From Helicostylum pulchrum (lineage: Eukaryota; Mucoromycota; Mucoromycetes; Mucorales; Mucoraceae), in assembly GCA_025677825.1 (NCBI GenBank), contig JAIXMO010000042.1, positions 205,255-269,254 on the forward strand: a stretch of DNA of 64,000 nucleotides. The letters run 5' to 3'. Position 1 is the first letter of the stretch, and every line of letters starts with the position of its first letter. The notes beneath the pieces are model-generated. The model was not told where the DNA came from, ran no database searches, and saw only the letters and a program-made list of their open reading frames with translations. The position numbers and the translations under genes were made by a program. This document shows, in pieces, positions 10,094 to 22,180 of the stretch.

Positions 10094-11130
10094 ATGCATT
10101 ACTCACTCTTAATATTCTTCTTTATATCGTTGACACACTCACTTGAATTACAAAACAATCAAGGTAAAAAACAAGACTTTAATAGATAGCTTGCTCCCCC
10201 AAAGATCTAAACATTTTATAGTGTGTAATAACACAATAACATTATGTTACCCAACACCCAACGATATATGGTACCACTATAACCATTATACATTTATAAT
10301 TAACCAAAAGTAAGTTTTATTTTCTCATCTTGAAATATATTCTAAAAAAAAATCTGAACGAAATTATTAGCTACACTTTATTTGTAAGTAAATCAAGGTA
10401 TTTTTTATTTTTTACAAGAAAAAAAAAATGAAGCCGTATAGTAATAGCTTAGAATATTACAGTATATGATTTACATCTGGAGACTATCTTATTGGAAAAC
10501 GATACAGAGAAATCGATGAAATCATGGTTTAATTTAACTCGACCCTTTTTCCAAGTACAAGTAACAGACGATTGGTTTCCAATTAGTTTAGCAGCGGGTG
10601 CATTAAACAAGACTTGGCAATTTAACGTGTCTATTGTACCTCATTATCTCGAAGAACTTGGGGATAGCTTTCCGATCCAATTCAGCGTTGTTCGTAAGTA
10701 TGAAATAATGTATTTTTTTTTTCTTGTGCGTCTTAAAAAAAATATATACAATGTTGCTATTTTAGAATCTACGCCAAAACCGTTACTGGTTATGAGTCGA
10801 GAACACCTAGCTCATAAGTGGATCCTATTGATAATTATTATAGTCAGCCTACTAGTGATGATAGCAATCTGTATTATTGTTTGGTTATGGAAGAACATGC
10901 AGAAGATGAAGAAAACGAGCAGACACGTAGACCACACTATGCAATCGTCTATTTTAAGTACGCCTGATGCAATCATGATCGCCGATACATTTCGTCAAGT
11001 ATTATCTACTAGCGATATAAACAAATCAAGAACTGATGTAGCAAACCATTTACTTGAGAAACAACTAAAATCCGAAGGCACGTCGGTCCTTGAAGTAGAA
11101 CGTAGAACTTCTTCACGTAAAAATTTTTAA
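10094..11130 (+). CDS. Type I membrane glycoprotein with signal peptide
   Basis: Five exons fit in phase: 10094-10163, 10222-10309, a 13 nt micro-exon 10371-10383, 10453-10693 and 10766-11130, giving 258 residues. The N-terminus (MHYSLLIFFFISLTHS) is a signal peptide. The lumenal part starts CNNTITLCYPTPNDIW, the style of Ig-like/Kre9-Knh1-type or DUF7137-like cell-wall modules, and carries many N-glycosylation sequons. A single membrane helix (WILLIIIIVSLLVMIAICII) is followed by a basic Ser/Thr-containing tail of about 80 residues. I do not recognise a specific family with certainty. It ends 29 bp before the Pus4-like gene. Confidence 0.65.
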
Positions 11131-11159
11131 AATAAAAAAAAACTATTTTTGTTGTCAGT

Positions 11160-11944
11160 ATGTTTCGTTTCGCTATAAATAATGTATTTGCAGTTTATAA
11201 GCCAAAAGGTTGGTCTTCCAGAAAAGCAACTGACTTTGTACAAAATGAAATCATGGCTAGTTTAACTACCGAGTATGTCAAAAGACGAGACAAGATTAAG
11301 ATTGGACATGGAGGAACATTAGATCCCATGGCAGAAGGAGTGCTTGTGTTAGCTGTAGGTAAAAGTTGTAAACAATTACCAGACTTTTTATCAGGCACCA
11401 AAGAGTATTTGGTACAGGCCAAATTAGGACAAGCAACAGATACATTTGACGCAATGGGGAAAATAACCTCAACAGCTAAAACGTGTCATATCACACAAGA
11501 ACTTTTATTAAAAACATTACCTCTTTTTGAAGGAAATATTACACAAGTGCCTCCCATGTAAGTAACACACAACCAAAAAAAGAAAAAAGAAAAAAATACA
11601 TTTTCTTAATACAGCAAATACACAGTTATTCTGCACTTAAAATTCAAGGTAAAAGATTATACGATTATGCGAGACAAGATATTACATTACCAGAACCAAT
11701 TAAGGCTAGAAGTGTTTATATTGAACAATTAAAATTAACAAGTTTTAATCAAGATGTAATTGAAATCAAAGTGATATGTGGTGGAGGCACTTATATGAGA
11801 AGTCTAGTACATGATTTAGCTATAGCGATGGGTACTTGTGGACATATGACGGCATTAAAAAGAACGCGACAAGGAACATTTCATGTACAACATGCTTTAC
11901 AATTAGATGATACATTTTCAGTAAAAAACATAAAAGGAGAATAA
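11160..11944 (+). CDS. PUS4: tRNA pseudouridine-55 synthase (TruB/Pus4 family)
   Basis: Two exons, 11160-11557 and 11626-11944, join as VPPIYSALKIQGKRLYDYAR and give 238 residues. GHGGTLDPMAEGVLVLAVG contains the catalytic Asp loop (GTLDP) of TruB enzymes. VICGGGTYMRSLVHDLA and the final histidine-containing segment are the other conserved family motifs. The enzyme isomerises U55 in the T-loop of tRNA. Length corresponds to the catalytic domain alone, shorter than yeast Pus4 and without a PUA domain, closer in size to bacterial cores. A second copy of function in mitochondria is known for this family but no targeting peptide is evident. Confidence 0.9.
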
Positions 11945-12035
11945 TCTATTATGTTGTAGCACGAGATTTTATTTTTTTGTTGGTTTCTTTTTCTTCTACT
12001 TTCTTCATCTTTTTTTCTTTTTTTAAAAAAAAAAG

Positions 12036-13672
12036 ATGTCCATCTCTACTTTACCTTCTGAATTACTACTTCAAATATTACAAAATATATTAGAATCAGA
12101 TACATGTTCACAAGATTTATTAAATTGTTCTTTAACTTGCAAGATTTGGAGCTACTGTGCGTTACAATTACTATGGCATAAACCACTTTTACTAAAACCT
12201 CAAACGTGGATAAAATTCCAAAAGACGCTTTCACTTACAGAGGCAACCTATATACCATACGCACCACTGATAAGACGTATTAACTTGTCAGCCGTATCTG
12301 ATTTTATTAGTGATGAATCCTTAGAGACACTATCTGTATGCAAACAATTAGATCGTGTGACTCTCACCGGTTGTTCTTATATTACTGATCGTGGTATAAT
12401 TAATTTTCTGGATAAAGACGTTGGTAGATATTTGTTGTCGATTGATTTATCAGATATTAAAAACATATCCGATCAATCCATTCTTATGATTGCAAGTACT
12501 TGCAAAAACTTGCAAGGTTTAAACCTTTCTATTAATCCTACTGCAAAAGAGGATCCTATCGGTATCACTGATAAAAGTATTGTTACTTTAGCTGAAAGTT
12601 GTAGAGACTTGAGAAGAGTAAGGAGTAAAAGTAAAAAAAAAAAAAAAGAAAGGAGAAACATGTTTAACGTTTTATTATAATAATGCAGATTAGACTATCA
12701 AACTGGAAAAGGCTAACAGATGAATCTATAAAGGCTTTAACAACATATTGTCCTACTTTACTAGAAATGGACCTAGTCAATTGTTCTATAACCAATAATT
12801 CTTTAATCGATATCTTTACACACTGTAAAGAATTGCGTGAATTAAAAGTAAACCAATGTCAATTCTTGAACGATTTCGGATTTACCAAATCACCACTTGC
12901 TACAGACCCATTTGACCAACTAAGGATTCTAGACTTGACAAATGTTGTTTCAATTACAGATAGTACAGTGGATTGTATCACCTTAGCATCACCCAAAATA
13001 CGTAATTTAATACTCAACAAGTGTGTAAATATTACGGATAAAGCCATTGAACACTTATCTCGTCTTGGTAGATACCTACATTATATTCATCTTGGGTCCT
13101 GCCGTCATATCACAGATGAATCCATTATTCAACTAGCAGCTAAATGTACTCGTATTCGATATATTGACCTAGCATCCTGTAACAATCTTGGTGACGATAC
13201 AGTCATTGCGTTGGCAACATTACCAAAGCTAAAAAGAATTGGGTTGGTAAAATGTACACGGATTACCAATCGAGCCATTATGTCTCTTACCCGAAACGCA
13301 CGTACCAGTATCTCATTAGAACGTATTCACCTCTCTTACTGTGACCAACTTACAGTGCAAGCCATTTCTGTCTTGGTCATCCACTGCAGAAGGTTAACGC
13401 ATCTTAGTTTATCGTTTGTACCTGCCTTTCAAAATCAAGAATTTCAACAGTTCTGTAGACCACCTCCTAAAGAATACAATGCGGAATATCAGCGTGCCTT
13501 TTGTGTCTTTAGTGGCCAAAATGTTCATACGTTACGTACGTATTTTAAAACTTCCATTCATTCGGGAAGAGAGTTCACTCGTCGTTTATATTATAATAAT
13601 CATGCAAATAATGAAAACAATAGAATTGATGAAATAACAGATAGTTTACAGAGATTAAATACCGTCACTTAA
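12036..13672 (+). CDS. GRR1: F-box/leucine-rich repeat protein, Grr1-like
   Basis: Exons 12036-12617 and 12689-13672 join in frame to give 521 residues. The F-box lies at residues 1-50 (LPSELLLQILQNIL ... CKIWSYCALQLLWHKP). About a dozen cysteine-containing LRRs follow (LDRVTLTGCSYITDRG, IRNLILNKCVNITDKA, LHYIHLGSCRHITDES). The C-terminal segment FCRPPPKEYNAEYQRAFCVF then SGQNVHTLR is a Grr1-specific extension rather than a generic FBXL feature. The family is the substrate adaptor of an SCF ubiquitin ligase that targets G1 cyclins and nutrient regulators. The leader before ATG is a T-rich run ending in an A-tract. Grr1 identity rests on the C-terminal block. Confidence 0.85.
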
Positions 13673-13901
13673 AACTAAATAAAGTAAAAAAAAAACTATA
13701 GGTTTTTGCTATAGATTTTTTTTTTATACATACCAAGAGTTTCTTCTTCTTTTTGGGAGTAAAAAAAGTAAGGGGAAGGGGATGGCTCTAAAATAGTATA
13801 AAAAAATGAATGATCAACAACATTAAAACAGCGTAAAAAACTATTAAAAAAGATCACAAGGTTTTTTTTTTCTTTTTATCTGTACAATTTTATTTTTTTA
13901 T

Positions 13902-15132
13902 TTAGTATTTCTGACCAGAAACGTACTCTGTATTAGGTACAGGCTTATACTTTTTTTTACTTGATTTTGTTGATACATCATTCAGTGATGGTGGTGGCGG
14001 AGAAGCAGGTCTATGTTCTCCTTGCTGTAGCTGTAGCTGTGCAGCAGCAACAGGTTGTTGGTATTGTGTAGTAGTACTACTACTAGATACATGAGTTAGT
14101 GGCGGTGAAGTAGGTCTCTGGTCGTCTCCTTCTTTTTGTAAAGGAGGAGGTTGTTGATATTCAATTTGTTCGGTAATGGACAGATACCAATACATCATAT
14201 TTGAAATGACCACTTGCTGCTGTAACGGTCTCCTTATATTATTCAACTTTAAATGCGATAATTGATAAACTGCTCTTTCCATATCCAGCGGGTACCTGGC
14301 TATTAACGGTATACGTTGCACTCTTTCCTTCTTCTTTTTTAAAGTCTTTTTGTGGTCAATGGGGTATGTATTATTTGATGTAAATAATCCAGAAAATATT
14401 TCGCTTTTTTTAGTTTTGGGTTTTTTTTTGTTGCTGCTGCTTAGAAATAAGTTTTTAAACCAGGAGGGCTTTTTGGTTAGTTTCGGAAATGATTTAGTTT
14501 CTATTTCCGGAATTTTGATCGGCGAGTTGGCGGCGGTGGTGTTGGTGTTGGTGGTGATGACGGGTATTGATCTAGTTATTATTGGCGGTTGTCTACGAAG
14601 ACGAATTTTACGTTCTGGTATATTTACATGATAATCTGACTGATTCAGCACTGTATTTAATTATTGTTAGTCTGATTACATTTTTTAAATTGTAATATAA
14701 ATTACCTGGTAATGTGGGGAAATTTTCTCTAGGAGGCGTTAGTGGCGCCTGTTCTTGGTCTTGTTGTTTTTCTTCTTGTTCTTCTTCTTCTTCATCATCA
14801 CTACTTGACTCTTCCAAGAACGAAACCATGGATAAAACCGATCTCTTTCTTTGAATTTTACTTGGTATATTGGGACCGCTTTCATTTGCATGTGTTTTTA
14901 TCCACAAGTCAAACTCATTTGGAAGTGGGTGTTTATCTGCGGGCCTATATATTTGTTTTTTTGTATTACATTAAAAAGAAATTGTACTATTATATATATA
15001 TTCTTACCAAATAGGATTAGATGATTGATTCGTGATATCATCTTGTAGTGATTCGGACTTGTATTTTGAATAATTTATTGTAAATTGTGAACGTAATTCA
15101 AAGATATTTTTCGATTCGATATCGAGTTGCAT
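13902..15132 (-). CDS. ZDS1: Zds1/Zds2-type protein with conserved C-terminal block
   Basis: Three minus-strand exons, 15132-15008, 14944-14706 and 14650-13902, join in phase to give 370 residues. Most of the chain is disordered: an acidic Ser/Glu stretch (SSSDDEEEEEQEE), a basic Lys-rich region, and a Gln/Pro-rich tail. Residues about 237-281 (RYPLDMERAVYQLSHLKL ... RRPLQQQVVISNMMYWYL) match the Zds C-terminal domain, in yeast the part that binds the PP2A-Cdc55 regulatory subunit and supports Cdc14 release and mitotic entry. The protein is far shorter than yeast Zds1, and the motif is not at the extreme C-terminus since about 90 Q/P-rich residues follow. Role is inferred from that motif alone. 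Confidence 0.7.
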
Positions 15133-15929
15133 ACGAAAGAGAAGAAAAAATGTTACAAAAGAAAAAGGAAAAAAGTAACAAATAGAGAAAGAAGAAGAAA
15201 ATCAAAAAAAAATGTGTATCTATTACTTTTATATCATGTTGCCTTAAAAAAAACTTTTTTTTTTTGTAACCAGCTCCGATTTGTTCAAATACGAAAAAGA
15301 GACGTGCATGCAGGGGAGAATCAATAACAAATTATTTACACAGTAAAAAAAATCTCGCGCGAAGAAATGATATCAAAATGGTGTAAAGATCCGTTATGTT
15401 TGTTTTTTTCAAATAAAAAAAAAGCCTTTAATCGCTTAGCTTGTTTAGCCTCAAAAGTTAAACTATTTCGTCTGTGCAACTTTCGTATTTTTTTTATAAA
15501 AAAAAAGTGTATATCTCGTTTTTACATGTTTGGTGCATTTAATAATAATAATATTAACGCAATCCCGTGTATATGGATATTTCTTTTCTTTTTCTAATCA
15601 CCAAAAAGACTTCCCTTCCGCAGTGTGTGTCATCCTTTTTTTTTTCTTTTACTGTGCTGCAGAGAGATTGTATTTTTTTTAAAAACAATAGTAAACGTGT
15701 CATGTTTACTTTTAGTTAAATAACTATTCTGTGGACAAGGTAATTTACAAATACTAAAAGAAATATGCATGCAAGTAATATCACCAAATATCTAGAAAGA
15801 GCGCATTATTATTTACATTTTTTTTAACGGAAATCCGCGTAGTTAAAAGTGCCAAGTAAAAAATATTTATGAAACACAAGTAAATAGCATTTATTTAAAG
15901 TAAAAAAAGTAAAAACAAAAAAAAAACAT
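15133..15929. other. intergenic, no gene seen
   Basis: Lies between the start of the Zds-type gene and the end of the Npt1 gene. Low-complexity A/T tracts; the small open frames are lysine- or phenylalanine-rich by composition only. Confidence 0.5.
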
Positions 15930-17310
15930 TTAAATACCCAGTTGACGTTTAAAAGCCAAAGTAGTTTCTACATCAGCACTATGTTTTAAAGAATCGTCAC
16001 TAAGTTTAACAACTCTTTTTCCATCACATTCTCTCAACTTGATGACGATATTCAACGCTTTACTCTTTACACTTGGATCATTGACTCTTTGGAAATCGTT
16101 TGTTAACGAGGTACCAATACCAAAACTTGCTTTAATACCAGCCTTGTGAGCATAATCATACAATTCAATAGCACGCTTTACATTTAAAGAGTCTGAAAAC
16201 ACAATGACTTTGGTACTAGGATCAATACCAATGGATTTATAATGGTTTACCATCGTATCGACAAACTTAACGGCATTACCAGAGTCTTGGCGTACGCCAA
16301 TAAATTTACTTGCAAGTTCAGCATTAAAGTCACGAAGGAATACTGGTGTCGTAAATGTATCAGTCAATGCAATGCCAAGCGCTCCTTTATAAACACTGTT
16401 CCAAATCTCCAGTGTCATTTGGTTCGCATGTTGTACACCTTCTAATGCCGAAACTGCCATAAAGAATTCATGTGCTACAAGCAAAAAAAAAAAAAAGTTT
16501 AAAATACAGTCTCTCTATCTCTCTCTCTATCTTTATACGTGTATACTTACCAACTGTTCCAATAGACAATACATTATACTTCATAGCAAGGAATACATTA
16601 CTAGTACCAGAAAAACTTCCTTTAGGTGCCTTGTCCAACTTTTGACATTCTTCCTTGTACGCTTCACTGGTTTGATAAATCGATTTCATGACTAAATCGT
16701 GAGTTTTGAAATTACGTCTTCTGCGAGTACCAAATTCCGAGAACACACAGCCATATTCAAGTAACTCTCTGGTCTTTTGGTTGGCCCTTTCCTCTTGACC
16801 GTCATAATTCCAATCACAATCCGTAAATCGAAAATAGGCTTCCGAGATCAATGCAAGCAAAGGTACCTCATACAAGATAGTCTCATGCCATTTACCAGTT
16901 ACTTCTAAATCAAGTTCATGTGTCGTTTCGTCATACTTGATCTTGATTTGCTCACTGGGTTTATATTGAAATTGAGCAAGGTAGTCGACATATTCTTCGT
17001 CAAAGAACGAAAGTTTAGACATGTATTCGCGTTCCGTCTCTGTTAAACGAAGGTGTTCCATATCTAGCATATATATTTTGTTTAAATAAGAATTTTCAAC
17101 ACGCAAGTAAATATTATATATATTACCTTTAATTTGTTGTTGCAACCACTGGAAAGAAGCTAAATTCAAGGAAAGATCTTTCTCTCGATTGGTGAATTGG
17201 TATACAACAGGAATATCTCTCTTGTAATGCTTAAGAACTGCGTATTGCATAGTAAATTTATAAAGGTCATTGTCTAGAATAGACATGAGTGATTCATGTT
17301 TAGTTGCCAT
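15930..17310 (-). CDS. NPT1: Nicotinate phosphoribosyltransferase
   Basis: Three minus-strand exons, 17310-17127, 17063-16551 and 16474-15930, give 413 residues, close to the 429 of yeast Npt1. Family motifs: DNDLYKFTMQYAVLKHY at the start, ETILYEVPLLALISEAYF, FSEFGTRRRRNFKTHDLVM, FSGTSNVFLAMKYN, GTVAHEFFMAV (region of the phosphorylated active-site His), LTDTFTTPVFLRDF, GVRQDSGNAVKFVD and FSDSLNVKRAIELY. It converts nicotinate and PRPP to nicotinate mononucleotide in NAD salvage. The first intron is 63 nt with no in-frame stop, so a retained transcript would add 21 residues; removing it restores collinearity with yeast Npt1. Confidence 0.93.
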
Positions 17311-18494
17311 GGTTGATTACTAAAAAGAAAAAAGCGGAAGGGGCACGTTTTATTTATTTTTTGTGAGAGACATGTTTATGAGGGAAGAAGACTGCGAATT
17401 TTACAGGGAAGTCAAGGTGGGGATTGAAAAAAAAAATACTTCAAAGTTTATAATCAAGGTTTCCCTTTTAAAAAAATAATGTGGGAAGTATTACTTCATG
17501 CGCTCGTTTATCCATATAAAAAGGAAGTTAGGAGAACAAGTAGAATAAAAATTACTTACAAACATGACTATATGAAATACATAAGAAGTATATCTACGTA
17601 AATGGATCACGCGAGTAAAATAAACTCTCCCCGATTTATTTTTCTAGCATTATCGAATTTAGCCATGGGTAACTAATAAACCAATTTTCATATCAAACTA
17701 ACTCCCCCCCCCCCATCACCATTCTAAAGATTACAATCTTCCAGGTTTTATCATATCGCCTGAAAATAGGCTGCGGGCTGGTCTCATGTCCAAGGCAATC
17801 CTAGAAAATAAACGACTTATATAACCGTTTTAAAAGTAATTGGTAAGTTGTATTTAAAATAAAAGAGTTATTATTATTACGCGCTTCTTGCCGTTGCATA
17901 AACGATCGAGAGAGCGAAAAAAAAAATAGAGAGAAAATAAAACTAGGTAAAATACGCTTTTACTTCATTTTTATTCAAAATATAACCCGTTAATCCACGT
18001 TACTGGTTAGTTAGCACTATTTCAACAAGTTTACTCACCCACTCAGTATCCTTGTAATAAAAGTACTATTTTTTTTTCTAATTTTAATAATACTTTGACA
18101 GCTGTAATTATGTAATGTGTGCGTGAAAAAAAAAGTAAGATCATGAAAAGCATCCTTATAAGGCTTTCCAAAACAGGGGCCTTTTGTCCTTTTGACAAAA
18201 AGGTGTGTATCGCGAAATTGATATGGTTGCACTAAACTTTTTTTGTAAAGAACAGCCAAAACGTCTTATGATATCATCCTTTTCTCACTTTGAATTAATA
18301 CAAGGTCAAAAAAAAAAAAGAGGCATCTCTTTTTTTTTTTCTCTTTATTATTTTCACCTACCTTTATCACTTTTTACTTTAACTTTATAACAAATAGCAA
18401 TTTTTTTATAAGCACCAACTTTTTTAAAAGTACCAACTTCTTTAAAGCACCGACTGTTTTTTCCTCTTTTTTTATATATAACAAGTTAATAACC
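17311..18494. other. intergenic, no gene seen
   Basis: Divergent upstream region shared by Npt1 (minus) and the next plus-strand gene. It has C-runs (near 17705-17714) and A/T tracts. No RNA gene or coding exon was recognised. Confidence 0.5.
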
Positions 18495-19013
18495 ATGGAC
18501 TATATGTACAACTGTTTTAAAAATTTGAAGGGGTCATTCAAGGACTGTCAAGTGTATGCCAGTGGTTACGACCCTCACTAGTATGTACACCATGCCAAAG
18601 ACTCAGAGTTTAAATCCCACTATTACGCACTCTAGATTACAGGCAGTATGGAGAGGCTTTTGAAGGTTCCTGTATCACGAAAGGAGGGTATGAAGACATT
18701 GGCCAGTAACATTTCGGATAGTATAACACACACTTTTACTTACGGAGCTATTGCGGCAGCAATTTACATCTCTCCTAAAAAGACCAGTTCTTCCTCTGAT
18801 AAATACACAAATACATATGACACCGACATCCTATCTAGGGCCACTTGTATCGATGAATACGGAAACAAATATCCTCCAGAAAGACCTGTGGATGATTTTT
18901 GGGGTTTAGTTGAGTACGATGATTTAACGGTTATATTCAAAATATACGCGGTTATGAAGCTGCTACGAGCGCTGGAGAAAATATGTAATTTTTTTATCAC
19001 GTTCTTTCTGTAA
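18495..19013 (+). pseudogene. Small unrecognised gene with two in-frame TAG codons
   Basis: From ATG 18495 a single frame reads to 19013 but is interrupted by TAG at 18579-18581 and 18633-18635. The interrupted part still looks like protein (YASGYDPH, HHAKDSEFKSHYYAL), and the flanking TAGs sit where CAG (Gln) would be plausible. A splice from GTGTAT (18552) to CTCTAG (18635) would remove both stops in frame, leaving MDYMYNCFKNLKGSFKDCQ joined to ITGSMERLLK. Alternatively translation starts at 18648. The C-terminal part (DDFWGLVEYDDLTVIFKIY) is not recognised. Status (damaged, spliced or late start) is open. Confidence 0.4.
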
Positions 19014-19646
19014 AATAAAATGAATAATAGGTATTTTAAACAAATCTGGGGGTTTTTTAGTTGAGAGAGAAAATTTAGAGAGGTTAGAAACTATAGCAAC
19101 AACAACAAAAAACTTGTTTTATTTTGACTACGCAGTTGCTACCTGTAATAATCTAAACTCTCTATTACCGGCGTAAACCGTGTTTGTTACGGTGATGTAG
19201 AGAATAAAGGTTCGCATACAGGAAGAGCCTTCGAAGCTATATCGCGTAGCTTCAAAAGTAGTACAGTAGCGATTCTATTGAAGGGTGTTGATTTAAGAGT
19301 AGGCTCCATTTAAGAGTAGATTTCTCGATCTCCCCCCTCCCCCGCTTTAACATCACTATTACCACTATTCAATTTAAGAGATGAATTTGATTTCATAAAA
19401 CAAAATACTAAATAGAGCGCATATTCCAAGCGGCAATATATTTTAATTTTCTAAAAGAACAAAAGGGCAGATATACCTTGGAATAATTTAGTTACATAGT
19501 TTAATAGTAGATTTATTTATAACGATATACTTTTCTTCGGCCTAGGATATACTAACAAAAAACGCAGTTTGTTGTTTGATATTTTTTATATCATGTACTA
19601 ATGCCAAGTGACACTTATAACTAGCTTTATTCGAGTAAGTTCTATT
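19014..19646. other. intergenic, small repeats only
   Basis: Contains a 7 bp perfect inverted repeat (GAAGCTA/TAGCTTC near 19230-19255) and a short direct repeat TTTAAGAGTAG near 19290-19320. The 3' part carries the continuation of the zinc-finger frame beyond its stop. Confidence 0.45.
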
Positions 19647-21116
19647 TCAAGAGGCACAATGGTTCTTTTTATCATTCATATCAGGAATAATATCGCGATT
19701 AATCTTTAGTGCTGTACGCTTCAGTCTAGGCAATGTGATGCCATGAATACCATATAAATGTGATTTATATGTTATTCTATTAGCGTACGTTCTGTCACAG
19801 GCTGTGCAATGGTTGTTTATTTCATCAATAACAGGTAGCCCATTACGGTTAACACGAGTTGACAATTCAGTTGGACCAGATTTTATACGGTGATATTTAA
19901 ACAAATGAGTTCGATAGTACGTCAATGACTTATATACTCTATCACAAATATTACAATACTTTTTTAAAGAGTCCACAACAGGCGTTATATTGCTATTTAT
20001 ATTAGGTTTCCTGGTAACAAGCGTATTATGTACATGAATCATATGGCGTGCGTATACTTCTTTTCTCTTAAATGTTTTATCGCATAAATTACAATGGTTA
20101 AGACCTCGATCGTCCGCAGTTAGAGAATACTTGAGTGGCTTGATACCATGGATTTTCTCCAAATGAATAGGATACAAAATTTTCAGCAGGAAAACTTTGT
20201 GGCAATCAGCGCAATATCTCTTAAACCTAACGTCGTCCTTACTAGGGCTCTTACAATCTATTCCTCGATAAAGTTCTGGATTTTCCTCAAGATGAAAGGA
20301 AGAGAGATGCTGTAAATAGACATTTCTATTACAAAGCGTTATATCGCATGCAATACAATGATTATTCTTATCATTAATTTTTGGTGTTAGATGAGGAAAA
20401 GAGGGTAGTGCTGTATGATGTATTCTTCGTAAATGACCAATAAAATGAAACTTGTTTCTACACGTTATATCACATACTTTACAATAAAGACTTTTTGAAT
20501 CAAAATTGTCGGGTTCCGAGTAAACGTTTGGTAAAATCATTTTGTGAAGTTTAACTAAATGGTGTATATAAGATTTCTTGGTATCATATGTTTTCATACA
20601 AGCATCACAATACAAGCTTAAAATATTAATTGTTGGCTTCGTATTTTTTGGATTACGTGATCTTGATGATTTAAAATGCGGCATATGATGGATATTGACC
20701 AAGTGACTACGGTAAATGGCTCGCCCCTTGAACGTAAAGTTACATGACAAACAGTAATTGTTTGGATCGTTAGCATCAGGTGTTTTCGACAGGTTTGGTT
20801 TTGGTTTCAAATAGGTAGGTGGAACACGAATATTATTTAGATCGGCCATATGCCTACGATATAATTCAACAGTTGAAAATACCTTGTCGCAAACACTACA
20901 GCAAAGGGTTTCGAGGTTAATAATCGGTATCTCTTTAGTTTTGTGGGAGTGAAGTTCATGACCAAGAAAATATTTTACAAATCTAAAAGTGATGTTACAT
21001 ATGCTACAGTGTCTTTTTTTGACACCTGTCGATAAAGCTATTTGTATATATCTTGTGAGTATCAGGTCGTATTAAAAAAATCTTTCTCTCTCTCTCTTCC
21101 CCCTCCCCCCCCCCCC

Positions 21117-21149
<33 letters not shown>

Positions 21150-21357
21150 GATTCCCTTTTCAACACTTACGACTTTCATACTTGTTAATCTCTAAAGAAG
21201 GCGCTTCGAGTTTCACTGGCGAATACAAAGCGCATTTCAAAGATTCTTTCGTGTCTTCATTTTCTTGCTTAATAGAAGCTATTTGTTCCGTTGTGCCTCT
21301 TTTCATATCTTGATTAAACACGACGCTTTTAACATCTTCGTCTGTTTTTTGTTGCAT
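19647..21357 (-). CDS. Multi-C2H2 zinc finger protein, possibly truncated
   Basis: Exon 1 (21357-21171, acidic/basic leader MQQKTDEDVK...) splices via GTAAGT...GACAG to exon 2 (21025-19647), giving 521 residues. About ten C2H2-like units follow one another at ~40-residue spacing, each C-x2-C-x12-H-x3/4-H with a Y..HL..H core (YCDACMKTYDTKKSYIHHL, HCNLCDKTFKRKEVYARHM, HCTACDRTYANRITYKSHL). The second unit (CCSVCDKVF) lacks the last His. The linkers are long and start with D/N, unlike the TGEKP type. The stop TGA (19649-19647) falls exactly where the second Cys of an eleventh finger should be, and finger-like sequence continues beyond. Function (DNA, RNA or protein binding) is not determinable. 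Confidence 0.75.
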
Positions 21358-22180
21358 ATTGTTTAATGAAGAGTGAAGAAAGTTTTTTTTTGTATCAAAT
21401 GTCTTTTTGTTACACTAAGAATATTCAGTCACTTATGAAACGCATTGGGTGGGGGATATCGTATAATCCCAATAAAGGGTGGAAGATATCCGCCCAGCAA
21501 CAAGTGCATATTCCAAATGACAATATAGCATAGTTTTTTCGATACACTCATAAATAACTGGCGACTTATAAGTAATGTAAATAGTTTTCTGACAAGTAAA
21601 AAACAATACTGCTAGTTAAGAGTACAGAATGTTTTGGTTCGCACAAAAAGAAAACATTTTAGCTACCGTATTTATGTTAAATTTGTAATATTAAGAATAA
21701 AGGATATACATCATATATACTTGGTCTGTAGCGATACTATAAGTGAGATTTAAATGAAAAAGTCTCTGCAAACGACAGTAATTTTTTTAATATTTTATTA
21801 AATAAGCAATATATTAAAACTTTTATAGTGGGGACGTCAAAAGAAAAGATTGATCGGATCCATCATCTACAGCGTGCGCAGAAAGGTGTAAATAACGAGC
21901 AAGATACCCGGACTGTCTCAATCAGAGATGAAACTTTAACCTTGGTAGCAAGCATTCGAACGTCTGCTATAGAAATACTACGACCTTAGTAGTAGCTAAA
22001 TGACTTTTTTTTTTTTAAAAAATCTCATGTGCTAACCCCAGATTTCCCCAATTTAGTTCAACCCTTTTATGAACCTTACTCTTACACGTGATAAGTAAAT
22101 AAATATAAAAAAGTTAATATTAATCTATTTCACTTGGCAAATTCCCCTTTCTCCCTTTCCTTTCACTAAAAAATAGTAAT
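21358..22180. other. intergenic, no gene seen
   Basis: Divergent region between the zinc-finger gene (minus) and the ACBD gene (plus). No coding or RNA feature was recognised. Confidence 0.5.

Noticed and set aside
9852..10112. Plus-strand open frame with Pro and Phe runs
   Set aside because: Runs through C-, T- and CT-tracts typical of promoters here and overlaps the start of the better supported gene at 10094.
14350..15014. Plus-strand hydrophobic frames at 14350-14631 and 14742-15014
   Set aside because: Antisense to the acidic and basic low-complexity parts of the Zds-type gene, which has a conserved domain on the other strand.
18579..18635. Genetic code change with TAG read as sense
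   Set aside because: Other genes in the window use TAG as a genuine stop (for example the tricalbin at 35894-35896 and the thioesterase).
19140..19330. Possible structured RNA (GAAGCTA/TAGCTTC hairpin, repeated TTTAAGAGTAG)
   Set aside because: Short stems and no resemblance to tRNA, 5S, snRNA or snoRNA boxes that I could identify.
19647..19649. UGA decoded as selenocysteine in the zinc-finger protein
   Set aside because: Although the position is a Cys site, no SECIS-like structure was recognised and only one such codon exists; a nonsense mutation is simpler.
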